This document shows, one piece after another, positions 8,844-16,634 of a stretch of DNA of 64,000 nucleotides. The DNA lies in NCBI RefSeq assembly GCF_023073315.1, contig NZ_JADPJH010000018.1, forward strand, positions 391,432 through 455,431, read 5' to 3'. The position numbers and the translations under genes were made by a program. A model generated the notes under the pieces. The model had not been told where the DNA came from. It saw nothing but the letters and a program-made list of their open reading frames with translations, and did not search any database. Numbering within the stretch: position 1 is the first letter of the stretch; the number at the start of each line of letters is the position of its first letter. Source of the stretch: Bradyrhizobium sp. 1. Lineage in GTDB: Bacteria; Pseudomonadota; Alphaproteobacteria; Rhizobiales; Xanthobacteraceae.

Positions 8844-9347
8844 ATGACCATCGTCGTATTCAGCCGCCGCAGTCTCCTCGCCGCCGGCGGCTCCGCTCTC
8901 GTTACAGGGGCTTTGGCAACCGGCGCCTCCGGGCTGCTGTTGCCGGCCCGCGCGGACGGGCTCGCGCCGACCGAAACGATGTCGGGCGGGGCGAACAATT
9001 ACCGCAAGGGCGCGCCGGTCGTGGAGCGGATCGGCAAGGGCGGCTTCTGGATGAGCGGCACCGTGCGCCGCGCCGGCGACGGGGCTCCGCTCGCTGGCCA
9101 ACGCATCCAGATCTGGGCGCACACGACCGAAGGCCAGGAACACGAGCCGCAGAGTCACGGCGCCACGCTCACCGACAAGGACGGGGCGTTCCGGCTCGAG
9201 ATGCCGCAGATCATTCCGATCTTCGGCCAGCCGCATGGTCACCTCGCCTATGACAGCAGTGAGTTCAAAACTGTCTTCCTGCGGCCGGTGATGCGGAGCG
9301 CCAAGGAAACCAGCCTCGAGGCGCACTTCGTGCTTCAGCCGGCCTAA
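8844..9347 (+). CDS. Tat-exported intradiol-dioxygenase-fold protein with incomplete iron site
   Basis: Protein of 167 residues. The start SRRSLLAAGG plus a hydrophobic stretch to about residue 35 is a twin-arginine signal. The rest follows the intradiol dioxygenase beta fold: MSGTVRRAGDGAPLAGQRI, then IQIWAHTTEGQ, TLTDKDGAFRLEMP and QPHGHLAYDS. The two iron-binding His may survive in PHGH, but the Tyr ligands expected near these motifs are absent (F in DGAFRLEM), so classical catechol cleavage is unlikely. AGGAGG lies 7 bases before the ATG. The haem membrane protein begins 11 bp downstream, implying a functional pair. Confidence 0.75.
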   Translation: MTIVVFSRRSLLAAGGSALVTGALATGASGLLLPARADGLAPTETMSGGANNYRKGAPVVERIGKGGFWMSGTVRRAGDGAPLAGQRIQIWAHTTEGQEHEPQSHGATLTDKDGAFRLEMPQIIPIFGQPHGHLAYDSSEFKTVFLRPVMRSAKETSLEAHFVLQPA

Positions 9348-9357
9348 TCGATTGCGA

Positions 9358-9978
9358 ATGAAGCAATGGAGATCGGCGCGGGCGCCCCTGATCTGGGTCG
9401 CCCTTGCCTTAGCCATTGGCGTGCCGATCGCGCTCGCCGCGGGAAGCGAGCAACTCGCATGGCGCGGTCCGGTCTACATCCTCGCCGGCTTCGCAGGCAT
9501 TGTTGCCCTCGGTCTCGTGCTGGTTCAGCCCTTGCTGATTGGCGGATATTTGCCGGGCCTGTCGGCCTATCGCGGACGGCGCGCCCATCACTGGATCGGC
9601 GGCGCGCTTGCTCTGGCGATTGTGATCCATGTCGCCGGCCTCTGGATCACCAGCCCGCCCGACATGATCGACGCCCTGACCTTCTCGTCGCCGACGCCGT
9701 TCTCTCCCTTTGGCGTGACCGCCATGTGGGCGATCTTCGCGGTCGCGCTCCTGGCGCTGCTCCGCCGGCGATTGGGCCTGCGGCTGCGAACCTGGCGCCT
9801 CGTCCATATTCCGCTCGCGATCGTCATCGTCGCAGGCAGCGTCGCCCATTGCCTGCTGATCGAGGGGACGATGGAGACCATCTCGAAGGCGGCGCTTTGC
9901 GCAGCTGTGCTCGCGGCGACCATCAAGGTCATCGCGGACCTCTGGAGAAGACCGACGTTGCGCGGCGAGAGCTCGTAG
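9358..9978 (+). CDS. Ferric reductase-like transmembrane protein (haem b, MsrQ/FRD-like)
   Basis: Integral membrane protein of 206 residues with about five to six hydrophobic segments. His residues sit in helices where a ferric-reductase-like domain places haem ligands (GRRAHHWIGGALALAIVIHVAG, and WRLVHIPLAIVIVAGSVAHCL, each part of a longer helix). It probably moves electrons across the membrane, as MsrQ does for MsrP, here perhaps to the Tat-exported neighbour just upstream. ATG 9358 is chosen; a TTG two codons earlier is possible. Its TAG stop lies inside a palindromic repeat. Confidence 0.75.
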   Translation: MKQWRSARAPLIWVALALAIGVPIALAAGSEQLAWRGPVYILAGFAGIVALGLVLVQPLLIGGYLPGLSAYRGRRAHHWIGGALALAIVIHVAGLWITSPPDMIDALTFSSPTPFSPFGVTAMWAIFAVALLALLRRRLGLRLRTWRLVHIPLAIVIVAGSVAHCLLIEGTMETISKAALCAAVLAATIKVIADLWRRPTLRGESS

Positions 9979-10009
9979 CCCGGATACGCTCGTGCTCCAT
10001 CCGGGCTAC
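9975..10009. repeat. Palindromic repeat overlapping the stop codon
   Basis: GTAGCCCGGAT (9975-9985) and ATCCGGGCTAC (9999-10009) form a perfect 11-bp stem around a 13-base loop. The TAG in its left arm is the stop codon of the membrane-protein gene. The same arrangement recurs at 57672-57705. It may also work as a terminator between the converging genes. Confidence 0.75.
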
Positions 10010-10018
10010 GCCTGCGAA

Positions 10019-10297
10019 CTAATCCCGTTCGTCGTATTTATCGCAACGTGAATCGCCTCGCCTGACGTCGGTGTCGATCTCGTCAAGCGGCGGGGTGCAT
10101 CGAAGCAACGAATATTTGTCGTTGTAAGGCGCGGGCTGTCGCCGGCAGACACTCGCGCCGATGGGGACCTGGATCGACTGAGTTCCAACGGTGTAGAAGC
10201 AATTGTCCGACTTTGGATCCGCTTTTTTGGCTGCGTCCTGCGCCAATGCCGGCGCCGAACCGAGCGTCACGACTGCAATTACGACAGCTTTCCACAC
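10019..10297 (-). CDS. Small exported protein of unknown function
   Basis: Protein of 92 residues. The N-terminus WKAVVIAVVTLGSAPALAQ is a signal peptide with an ALA-Q cleavage site. The mature chain is about 70 residues with four Cys (DNCFYTV, SVCRRQP, LLRCTPP, SRCDKY), so a small disulfide-bonded periplasmic protein is likely. A GTG start at 10297 is chosen because GGAG lies seven bases before it; GTG 10303 also keeps the frame but abuts the GGAG. No family recognised. Confidence 0.65.
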   Translation of the reverse strand: MWKAVVIAVVTLGSAPALAQDAAKKADPKSDNCFYTVGTQSIQVPIGASVCRRQPAPYNDKYSLLRCTPPLDEIDTDVRRGDSRCDKYDERD

Positions 10298-10315
10298 GGC
10301 CACTCTCCGTTAAAA

Positions 10316-10434
10316 GCATGATCCGGACCCGAACGGCCGCGTTAGCGCAAAATGCGAATCGGCTTTCCGAACGGATCATGCGCAAACAACAACCCGAAGC
10401 GCGATGACGATTCATCTCGATCTCGTCGCGCTTT
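10316..10434. repeat. Compound palindromic intergenic repeat
   Basis: Two hairpins in series: GCATGATCCG (10316-10325) with CGGATCATGC (10372-10381), and AAGCGCGATGACGA (10397-10410) with a near-perfect partner ending at 10434. This is the layout of a common Bradyrhizobium repeat, as I recall it. It fills most of the gene-free stretch 10298-10668, in which I see nothing else. Confidence 0.7.
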
Positions 10435-10668
10435 AGTGCAGCAGAGATCGGGACAATGTACGATCGATTGGCGAAACATTCAATTCATACGCACGTATGG
10501 TGGCTGGAGCACTTGCGTCGGCTTGCCCGGACAGGCGAGGCCGTTGAGGCCAGTCTTGAAATCGCAAATTGAGGGACGTGCGAACATCGGCTCCAAGCGT
10601 GTCGAGCGTCGTCAGTGCCGATGTGCGCTCTGCTTGCCGCAGATAGCGGCGGGGCGTATCCTCGCCGA

Positions 10669-11145
10669 ATGGTTGTCAGTGCCCCCGATCTGAAAGCGTT
10701 TCTGCTCGCGACGCCGTTCTTCGGCGGTCTTACGGACCCAGGTCTCGTCCTCCTGATGTCGATGCTTGTCGAGTGCCACTTCGATGTCGGCGCGACCGTC
10801 GTGACGGAAGGCGAGCCGGGACGCTCGATGTTCATCGTCAGATCCGGCCGGCTGGCGGTGAGCAAACGGAGGAATGCGGGGAGCGTCGTGCCGATCTCCG
10901 TTCTGGAGCGTGGTGATTTCTTCGGTGAGATGACGCTGATCGAAATGCAGAATCGCTCGGCCACGGTGGTCGCGGAAAGCCCGACCGTGCTGTACGAGCT
11001 GACGGCCCAAAATCTCTACGCCTGCTACAAGGCCGATATCCACGCCTATGTGATCGTCCTGCAGAACATCAATCGCGAGCTATGCCGACGGCTGCGCCGT
11101 GCCGACGAGCGGTTTGCGGGGCACCAGGTGGGTGAAGAGGATTGA
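10669..11145 (+). CDS. Cyclic nucleotide-binding domain protein
   Basis: Protein of 158 residues, nearly all one cyclic-nucleotide-binding beta roll: LKAFLLATPFFGGLTDPGL, VVTEGEPGRSMFIVRSGRLAV, and the phosphate-binding cassette GDFFGEMTLIEMQNRSATVVAES. The cassette keeps Gly-Glu, and the usual RSA motif reads NRSATV, so cAMP or cGMP binding is plausible. No helix-turn-helix follows, only a short helical tail, so it is not a CRP-type regulator and must act on a partner. ATG 10669 has only a weak upstream site; an in-frame ATG at 10615 is possible. Confidence 0.82.
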   Translation: MVVSAPDLKAFLLATPFFGGLTDPGLVLLMSMLVECHFDVGATVVTEGEPGRSMFIVRSGRLAVSKRRNAGSVVPISVLERGDFFGEMTLIEMQNRSATVVAESPTVLYELTAQNLYACYKADIHAYVIVLQNINRELCRRLRRADERFAGHQVGEED

Positions 11146-12115
11146 TCATGCGTAGGATGGGTAGAGCCCTTGCGAAACCCATCATGCCCCGGCACCGAAC
11201 AAGGCCTTGAGGGCTTCGCTTCGCTCGACCCATCCGAGGAGCAGGCATCGCTGATGCGGCTACAGCAACGCCATCGAGTGCAGCGAGTTTCTATGCAAGC
11301 CGAAGGCAACTATGCCGGACAGAAACAACGCAATCCCAGTCACGATTAGGCAACACGCAAACACTATCGGAGCCTCTGATTCATCGTCCACGGCACGGAC
11401 CATAATAGATAAAATTTTACCGACAATCGAAAGGAAGAATTAACCTTACCTGCGCGGCCCAGTCTCGACCCGTCGGGCAAAACACCCGCCTCCTGCAAAA
11501 CGCTGTCAATCCTTCCCGACAAAAATATTCCACTTTACCGAAATTCGGAATTGCGGCATTCTCTGCGCCATCCCGGCCCAAGGAGAGGGGCGATCGTACG
11601 TCGTGTCGAACGTGGGTCGGGGTGCGGTGGACGCGGCAGTGTCGGGCACGCGAAGGCGGGATCAGGGCGAGATGAACCTCGTGAGGTCTTGGCTAGCGTG
11701 CGGACGACCGGCGCCTGTGTCCGGTTAAGCCTTTGGGCGGAGCCGGGCGGCTGCGTACGGCAAAATCGTGTGGTCCTGGCCGTCGTTGCTACGGTCAAGC
11801 CTTGCGGAGATGGATCGGGGCTCAACCGGGTCTTCGGCCATCGCCAATTCGCAAGGCGACGGTTACAAAAAGGAACTCGTCGCCGGGGAGAGCGCGGCAT
11901 AAGCCGTCAACCCATTGCGCAGGGAAGGCCGAGTGTTCGGCGTCACCTGTATGCTGCTGTGCGGTTTTCTGCGTGTGCTTTTGCGCAGCAGACCGCGGGT
12001 GCCAGCCGGCACCCGGTCTTCCCTGCGCCCTCTTCACTAAGAGGGGTACGCAAAACAGCAAAACTCGGGCATCCCGTGCCGCGAGAAGGCTGCTTCATGC
12101 GTTTGAGCTGAAGAA
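11146..12115. other. Gene-free stretch with degenerate and dispersed repeats
   Basis: About 970 bases without a credible gene. The first part (11150-11240) has a GTAGGATGGGT-like repeat remnant. Around 11390-11430 it is AT-rich, and the rest is the dispersed repeat described separately. Several overlapping readings are open on both strands, but their Arg/Gly/Ala-rich composition and lack of ribosome sites argue against translation. Confidence 0.6.
11462..12045. repeat. Long dispersed repeat of Bradyrhizobium type
   Basis: From GTCTCGACCCGTCGGGCAA through the segment CATTGCGCAGGGAAGGCC to CCTGCGCCCTCTT this resembles a several-hundred-base sequence that I recall as present in many copies in Bradyrhizobium and Rhodopseudomonas assemblies. 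It ends with a perfect hairpin, GGGTGCC (11997-12003) and GGCACCC (12008-12014). No transposase is visible. Boundaries are approximate and the copy number is from memory, not measured. Confidence 0.5.
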
Positions 12116-12190
12116 TGGTGCTGCCAGACAGGATTGAACTGTCGACCTCTCCATTACCAATGGAGTGCTCTACCACTGAGCTACGGCAGC
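12116..12190 (-). tRNA. tRNA-Thr (anticodon GGT)
   Basis: The minus strand folds as a 75-nt tRNA. The acceptor stem is GCTGCCG with TGGCAGC (last pair G-T). The D arm is GCTC...GAGC, the anticodon stem CTCCA/TGGAG with loop TTGGTAA gives GGT, and the T arm is GACAG-TTCAATC-CTGTC. The 3' ACCA is encoded. It decodes ACC/ACT threonine codons. Confidence 0.97.
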
Positions 12191-12505
12191 ATGTGCTGGG
12201 ACAAGAATCGGCCGCCAAGGGCGGCCACCAAGCGGGCCGATATCTGACACAAGCCCCCCTCCTGTGCAAGCTTGCAGGGCAGGTCGGAACGAGAAAATCG
12301 GGGCGATATCAGGCCCAAAGTGCCCGATTTGGCGCGAAACGGCCGACTTCTCCGGATTTTGGTCCTGATATCCCCGGCCAACTGGCCAGTTGGCGAAGCC
12401 GTCGGATTCGGTCCATTTCGAGTTTCGCACGATCGGATTCGCGCGGGCCTCTTGAGCTGCCTTATTCCTCGGGCATGTTATCGCCAATCGCTGTATGGAC
12501 CCGTG
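12191..12505. other. Intergenic region with inverted repeats
   Basis: This 315-base gap holds no convincing gene. It contains a perfect 18-base palindrome, GCCAACTGG/CCAGTTGGC (12377-12394), and a wider imperfect inverted pair, GGGGCGATATCAGG (about 12300) against CCTGATATCCCC (12364-12375). Part of it may be the promoter region of the tRNA-Thr gene (reading left) or the small gene at 12506. Confidence 0.5.
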
Positions 12506-12694
12506 ATGGCTGACGAGAACGACAAAAGCACACGACAGGCGAGCGGATCCCGCGACGACCGCCTGAAATCGGCGCTGCGTGAAAATCTGAAGCGGCGGAA
12601 GGTGCAGGCGCGCGAACGCGCCGCAATCACCGACCCCTCGCAGAATGACAATGGTTCCCTAAATGAGGGGACCGCCGGCAAGACCGACAGTTGA
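12506..12694 (+). CDS. Small conserved basic protein of unknown function
   Basis: Protein of 62 residues starting MADENDKSTRQASGSRDDR, with a basic helical core LKSALRENLKRRKVQARER and a polar tail. I recognise this as a small protein conserved in Rhizobiales, often placed just before murA, but its function is not known to me. The ATG at 12506 is the first that gives the conserved start; the longer reading frame upstream is unsupported. The next gene begins 41 bp downstream. Confidence 0.7.
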   Translation: MADENDKSTRQASGSRDDRLKSALRENLKRRKVQARERAAITDPSQNDNGSLNEGTAGKTDS

Positions 12695-12735
12695 AATCCG
12701 GCGGCTGAAATTTCTTGGAGTGAGTGGAAGTGGCA

Positions 12736-14442
12736 ATGGCGCAGGACGAATCGCAACGAACCGATGGTGATGCGCAAATGTCGCGGTTCACGCGTCCTGA
12801 ACAGACCTTTCCGGCGCTGACGTCAGCTGAGATCGAGAGGATGCGGCATTTCGGCGAGGTCCGCCTCTATGCCGACGGCGAGCTCCTGTTCGAGACCGGC
12901 AAGCCGGGGCCGGGCATGTTCGTCGTTTTGAAGGGCCATGTCGCCATCACCCAGCGTGATGGTCTCGGCAACGTCACGCCGCTGATCGATCAGGGCCCGG
13001 GGCAATTCCTGGCCGAGCTCAGCCAGCTCTCCGGCCGCCCCGCGCTGGTCGACGGCCGTGCCGAGGGCGAGGTCGAAACGCTGCTGTTGCCGCCGGAGCG
13101 CCTGCGCGCGCTGCTGGTCGCCGAGGCCGAGCTCGGCGAGCGCATCATGCGCGCGCTGATCCTGCGCCGGGTCAATCTGCTCCAGGCCGGCGTTGGCGGT
13201 ATCGTGCTGATCGGTCCCTCGCATTCGGCCGGCGTCGTCAGGCTGCAAGGCTTCCTCACGCGCAACGGCCAGCCGCATCACCTGCTCGATCCCGCGCGCG
13301 ACCGCGACGCCGCCGACGTCATCGCGCGCTATTCGCCCAAGCCGGAAGACTGGCCGCTGGTCGTCACTCCCGATGGCGCGGTGCTGCGCAATCCCGGCGA
13401 GACCGAAGTCGCGCGCGCGATCGGCATGATCGGCGGCCCGCGCAACGACCGCATCTACGACGTCGCGATCGTCGGCTCCGGACCGGCCGGGCTCGCCACC
13501 GCGGTGTATGCGGCGTCCGAAGGATTGTCGGTTGCCGTGCTCGACACCCGCGCCTTCGGCGGCCAAGCCGGCGCCAGCGCGCGCATCGAAAATTATCTGG
13601 GCTTTCCGACCGGCATCTCCGGCCAGGCATTGACTGCGCGCGCGTTCAACCAGGCGCAAAAATTCGGCGCCGAGATCATGATCCCTGTCACCGTGAAGTC
13701 GCTCGACTGCACGCGCAAGGACGGCGCGTTCTCGGTCGCGCTCGACGGCAGCGATCCCTTGCGCTCTCGCGCGGTCGTGGTCGCGAGCGGCGCGCGTTAT
13801 CGCCGGCCTGACATCGACAACCTCGACAAGTTCGAGGGGCGCGGCGTCTGGTACTGGGCCTCCCCCGTCGAGGCGAAGCTCTGCGCCGGCGAGGAAGTGG
13901 CGCTGGTCGGCGCCGGCAATTCGGCAGGCCAGGCGGCCGTGTTCCTGTCGGGCCACGCCAGGAAGGTGCTGATGATCATCCGCGGCGGCGGCCTGGGCGC
14001 CAGCATGTCGCGCTATCTCATCGAGCGCATCGAAGCGACGCCGAACATCGAACTGCTGTTCAACACCGAGATCTCCGCGCTCGAGGGCGACGAGGCTTCG
14101 CTGCTGCGGCGCATCCGCTTGAAGAGCCGGTTGTCGTGCGACGAGGACACCGCCGACATCCGCAATCTCTTTCTGTTCGTCGGCGCCGATCCCGCCACCA
14201 ACTGGCTCGACGGCTGCGGTGTCACGCTCGATCGTGGCGGCTTCGTCGTCACAGGCGCGCAGTCGGAGCAGAACCAGGGCCGGCTCGTCGCGCCGCTGGA
14301 GACCTCGGTGCCCGGGGTCTACGCGGTCGGCGATGTCCGCTCCGGCTCGGTCAAGCGCGTCGGCGGGGCCATCGGCGAAGGCGCGCAGGTCGTGGCCTCC
14401 CTGCACGGCTATCTCGGCGACGCCGCAAAACCGGCGCTTTAG
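12736..14442 (+). CDS. Cyclic nucleotide-binding / thioredoxin reductase-like FAD-NAD(P) oxidoreductase fusion lacking the CxxC
   Basis: Protein of 568 residues. Residues about 20-140 are a cyclic-nucleotide-binding domain (LLFETGKPGPGMFVVLKGHV). A linker leads to a thioredoxin-reductase-like module: FAD motif VAIVGSGPAGLATAVYAA, then ARIENYLGFPTGISG, and NADPH motif VALVGAGNSAGQAAVF. Where TrxB has the redox pair (YCATC) this protein reads YWASP, so it cannot reduce thioredoxin by the usual disulfide route. It may reduce another carrier under cyclic-nucleotide control. The ATG at 12736 follows GGAAG; a GTG four codons earlier is possible. Confidence 0.88.
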   Translation: MAQDESQRTDGDAQMSRFTRPEQTFPALTSAEIERMRHFGEVRLYADGELLFETGKPGPGMFVVLKGHVAITQRDGLGNVTPLIDQGPGQFLAELSQLSGRPALVDGRAEGEVETLLLPPERLRALLVAEAELGERIMRALILRRVNLLQAGVGGIVLIGPSHSAGVVRLQGFLTRNGQPHHLLDPARDRDAADVIARYSPKPEDWPLVVTPDGAVLRNPGETEVARAIGMIGGPRNDRIYDVAIVGSGPAGLATAVYAASEGLSVAVLDTRAFGGQAGASARIENYLGFPTGISGQALTARAFNQAQKFGAEIMIPVTVKSLDCTRKDGAFSVALDGSDPLRSRAVVVASGARYRRPDIDNLDKFEGRGVWYWASPVEAKLCAGEEVALVGAGNSAGQAAVFLSGHARKVLMIIRGGGLGASMSRYLIERIEATPNIELLFNTEISALEGDEASLLRRIRLKSRLSCDEDTADIRNLFLFVGADPATNWLDGCGVTLDRGGFVVTGAQSEQNQGRLVAPLETSVPGVYAVGDVRSGSVKRVGGAIGEGAQVVASLHGYLGDAAKPAL

Positions 14443-14547
14443 AACGTTTCGAGCGAAGTGGATACCGGTTCGCGTGAAGAAAACGCGTCAAACAAGAATC
14501 TAGAACCATTTCTGTTCCGATCCTATCGGAACGGAAATGGCTCTAGT
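14440..14547. repeat. Palindromic intergenic repeat
   Basis: The stretch starts AGAACGTTTCGAGCGAAGTG at the stop codon of the preceding gene and ends in a long hairpin. TAGAACCATTTCTGTTCCGA (14501-14520) pairs almost fully with a segment ending at 14545, around a short CCT loop. The leading block is one I recall as recurring in Bradyrhizobium genomes. The hairpin may end transcription of the upstream gene. Confidence 0.65.
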
Positions 14548-14671
14548 CAAGCAGAAGACAAGCAGACGGCAAGTCGAATGTGGCTTGCCATTATGCCGTG
14601 TGATGCGTGACTATCCCTCGACGCGAGTCCAATCGCGCATGGAAGAATAAAGATTCCTATGGGAGGACTAA

Positions 14672-14980
14672 ATGGCTGAACTCGTCGTGCTCTACAAAAC
14701 GCCCAAAGACGCTGCCGCCTTCGACAAGCATTATGTCGAGACCCACATCCCGCTCGCCAAGAAACTTCCCGGCCTGAAGAAATACGCCGTCAGCACGGGC
14801 GCGGTCGGCTCGCCCGCCGGTCCGTCCGGCGTTCACCTCGTCGCCATTCTCTCCTTCGACAGCGTGGGCGACATCCAGAAGGCCTTCGGTAGCGAAGCGG
14901 GCAAGGCGGCCGCGGGCGACGTGCCGAAATTCGCCAGCGGCGGCGCCGATCTGCTGATCTTCGACACCAAGGAAGTGTGA
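14672..14980 (+). CDS. EthD family protein
   Basis: Protein of 102 residues with the EthD dimeric alpha/beta-barrel pattern: LVVLYKTPKDAAAFDKHYV then THIPLAKKLPGLKKY, and a C-terminal strand GGADLLIFDTKEV. EthD itself is needed for ethyl tert-butyl ether degradation, but most family members have no assigned reaction. GGGAGGA lies six bases before the ATG. It stands alone between a repeat and a membrane-protein gene. Confidence 0.85.
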   Translation: MAELVVLYKTPKDAAAFDKHYVETHIPLAKKLPGLKKYAVSTGAVGSPAGPSGVHLVAILSFDSVGDIQKAFGSEAGKAAAGDVPKFASGGADLLIFDTKEV

Positions 14981-15161
14981 GACTCGATTCAACTTTCGTA
15001 GAAAACCTGCCATCGTTTGTGACATCGCTGCAAAAAATTCAGCCATGCGTTTGTCGATTCGCACGACGACGCATGGCTTCGCACGAGCCTGTGACATTGC
15101 GCATATAGCCATTCCATGAGGGCCGTAATACCATCTCATCCTTCCAAACGGAGAGCTTGAG

Positions 15162-15671
15162 ATGTTGCTTGGATTGAGTCTGCCCGCCTTCACGTTGGTC
15201 CATGTCATCATCAGCCTGATCGGTGTCGCCGCCGGCCTCGTCGTCATGTTCGGCCTGCTCGCTTCGAAGCCGATGCCGGGCCTCACCGCGATCTTCCTGC
15301 TGTTCACGATCCTCACCAGCGCCACCGGCTTCCTGTTTCCGTTCAAGGAACTGCTGCCCTCGCACATCATCGGCATCATCTCGCTGGTGCTGCTCGCGGT
15401 CGCCTGCCTTGCGCTGTACGGCATGAAGCTCGCCGGCGTGTGGCGTCCGGTCTACATCGTGACCGCGATGATCTCGCTCTATTTCAACGTCTTCGTGCTG
15501 GTGATCCAGTCGTTCCTCAAGGTGCCGGCGCTCGCCGCGCTCGCGCCGGCCGTGGCGCCGGCCCCGCCGGGCGGCCCCGTGTTCGCCGTGGTGCAGGGCA
15601 TCGTGCTGGTGTTCTTCGTGGTGCTGACAATCGGTGCGTGGCGCCGCTTCAAGCCGATGTCATTTGCCTGA
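15162..15671 (+). CDS. Membrane protein of unknown function, four helices
   Basis: Protein of 169 residues with four strongly hydrophobic segments: residues about 8-30 (LVHVIISLIGVAAGLVVMFG), 40-58, 68-90 and 135-160 (VVQGIVLVFFVVLTIGAWRR). There is no signal peptide cleavage site, and a Pro/Ala-rich loop precedes the last helix. GGAG at about 15150 supports the ATG. I do not recognise a function; proteins of this kind are usually annotated as hypothetical. Confidence 0.8.
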   Translation: MLLGLSLPAFTLVHVIISLIGVAAGLVVMFGLLASKPMPGLTAIFLLFTILTSATGFLFPFKELLPSHIIGIISLVLLAVACLALYGMKLAGVWRPVYIVTAMISLYFNVFVLVIQSFLKVPALAALAPAVAPAPPGGPVFAVVQGIVLVFFVVLTIGAWRRFKPMSFA

Positions 15672-15797
15672 TCACACGATTGTCGTCATCCCGGATTGAT
15701 GCAAGGCATCGCGTTCGGAATTTCGCACAACCACATCTGAATCATCGGTGCGCGCCTGTTGGCGCCGCGCAATGATTTTCACCGAAAGGAGCAATCC

Positions 15798-16622
15798 ATG
15801 CCCACCATCACCACCAAAGACGGCGTCGAGATCTTTTTTAAGGATTGGGGCTCGGGTCAGCCGATCGTGTTCAGCCATGGCTGGCCGTTGTCGGCCGACG
15901 ATTGGGACGCGCAGATGCTGTTCTTCGTCGCGAAGGGCTACCGCGTCATCGCTCATGACCGCCGCGGCCACGGCCGTTCCTCGCAGGTCTCCGACGGTCA
16001 CGATATGGATCATTATGCCGACGACCTCGCGGCCGTGACGGCGCATCTCGATCTCAAGAACGCGATCCATGTCGGCCACTCCACCGGCGGCGGCGAAGTC
16101 GTGCACTACATCGCGCGCCACGGCGAGAGCCGCGTGGCGAAGGCCGCGATACTTTCCGCGGTGCCGCCGCTGATGGTGAAGACCGAGGCCAATCCGGGCG
16201 GTCTGCCGAAGAGCGTGTTCGACGATCTCCAGAAGCAGCTCGCCGCCAGCCGCACGCAATTCTATCGCGATCTCCCTACGGGTCCTTTCTATGGCTACAA
16301 CCGCCCCGGCGCAAAACCGTCCGAAGCGGTGATCCAGAACTGGTGGCGCCAGGGCATGATGGGCGGCGCCAAGGCGCATTACGACGGCATCGTCGCGTTC
16401 TCGCAGACCGACTTCACCGAGGATCTCAAGAAGATCACTGTGCCCGTGCTGGTGATGCACGGCGACGACGACCAGATCGTGCCCTACGCTGATTCCGGCC
16501 CGCTGTCGGCCAAGCTGCTGAAGAACGGTACGCTGAAGACCTACAAGGGCTTTCCCCACGGCATGCCGACCACGCACGCCGAGACGATCAACGCGGACCT
16601 GCTGGCGTTCTTTAAGGCGTGA
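15798..16622 (+). CDS. Alpha/beta hydrolase (non-haem chloroperoxidase-like)
   Basis: Protein of 274 residues, the usual length of the non-haem haloperoxidase/arylesterase group. It has [20 protein letters not shown], the oxyanion HGWP, and the nucleophile elbow GHSTGGGEV. The acid is near [11 protein letters not shown], and the catalytic His is in [11 protein letters not shown]. It probably hydrolyses esters; haloperoxidase activity is secondary in such proteins. AAAGGAG precedes the ATG at 15798, and a longer in-frame reading to 15759 is not needed. Confidence 0.92.
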   Translation: MPTITTKDGVEIFFKDWGSGQPIVFSHGWPLSADDWDAQMLFFVAKGYRVIAHDRRGHGRSSQVSDGHDMDHYADDLAAVTAHLDLKNAIHVGHSTGGGEVVHYIARHGESRVAKAAILSAVPPLMVKTEANPGGLPKSVFDDLQKQLAASRTQFYRDLPTGPFYGYNRPGAKPSEAVIQNWWRQGMMGGAKAHYDGIVAFSQTDFTEDLKKITVPVLVMHGDDDQIVPYADSGPLSAKLLKNGTLKTYKGFPHGMPTTHAETINADLLAFFKA

Positions 16623-16634
16623 GGGGCAAAACCC

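Noticed and set aside
11551..12111. A possible 186-residue protein in the dispersed repeat.
   Set aside because: Arg-rich composition, overlapping frames on both strands and no ribosome site; better explained as a repeat.
12823..14406. A 527-codon minus-strand frame opposite the cyclic-nucleotide/thioredoxin-reductase fusion.
   Set aside because: High-GC antisense shadow of a clear gene with no domain or ribosome site of its own.
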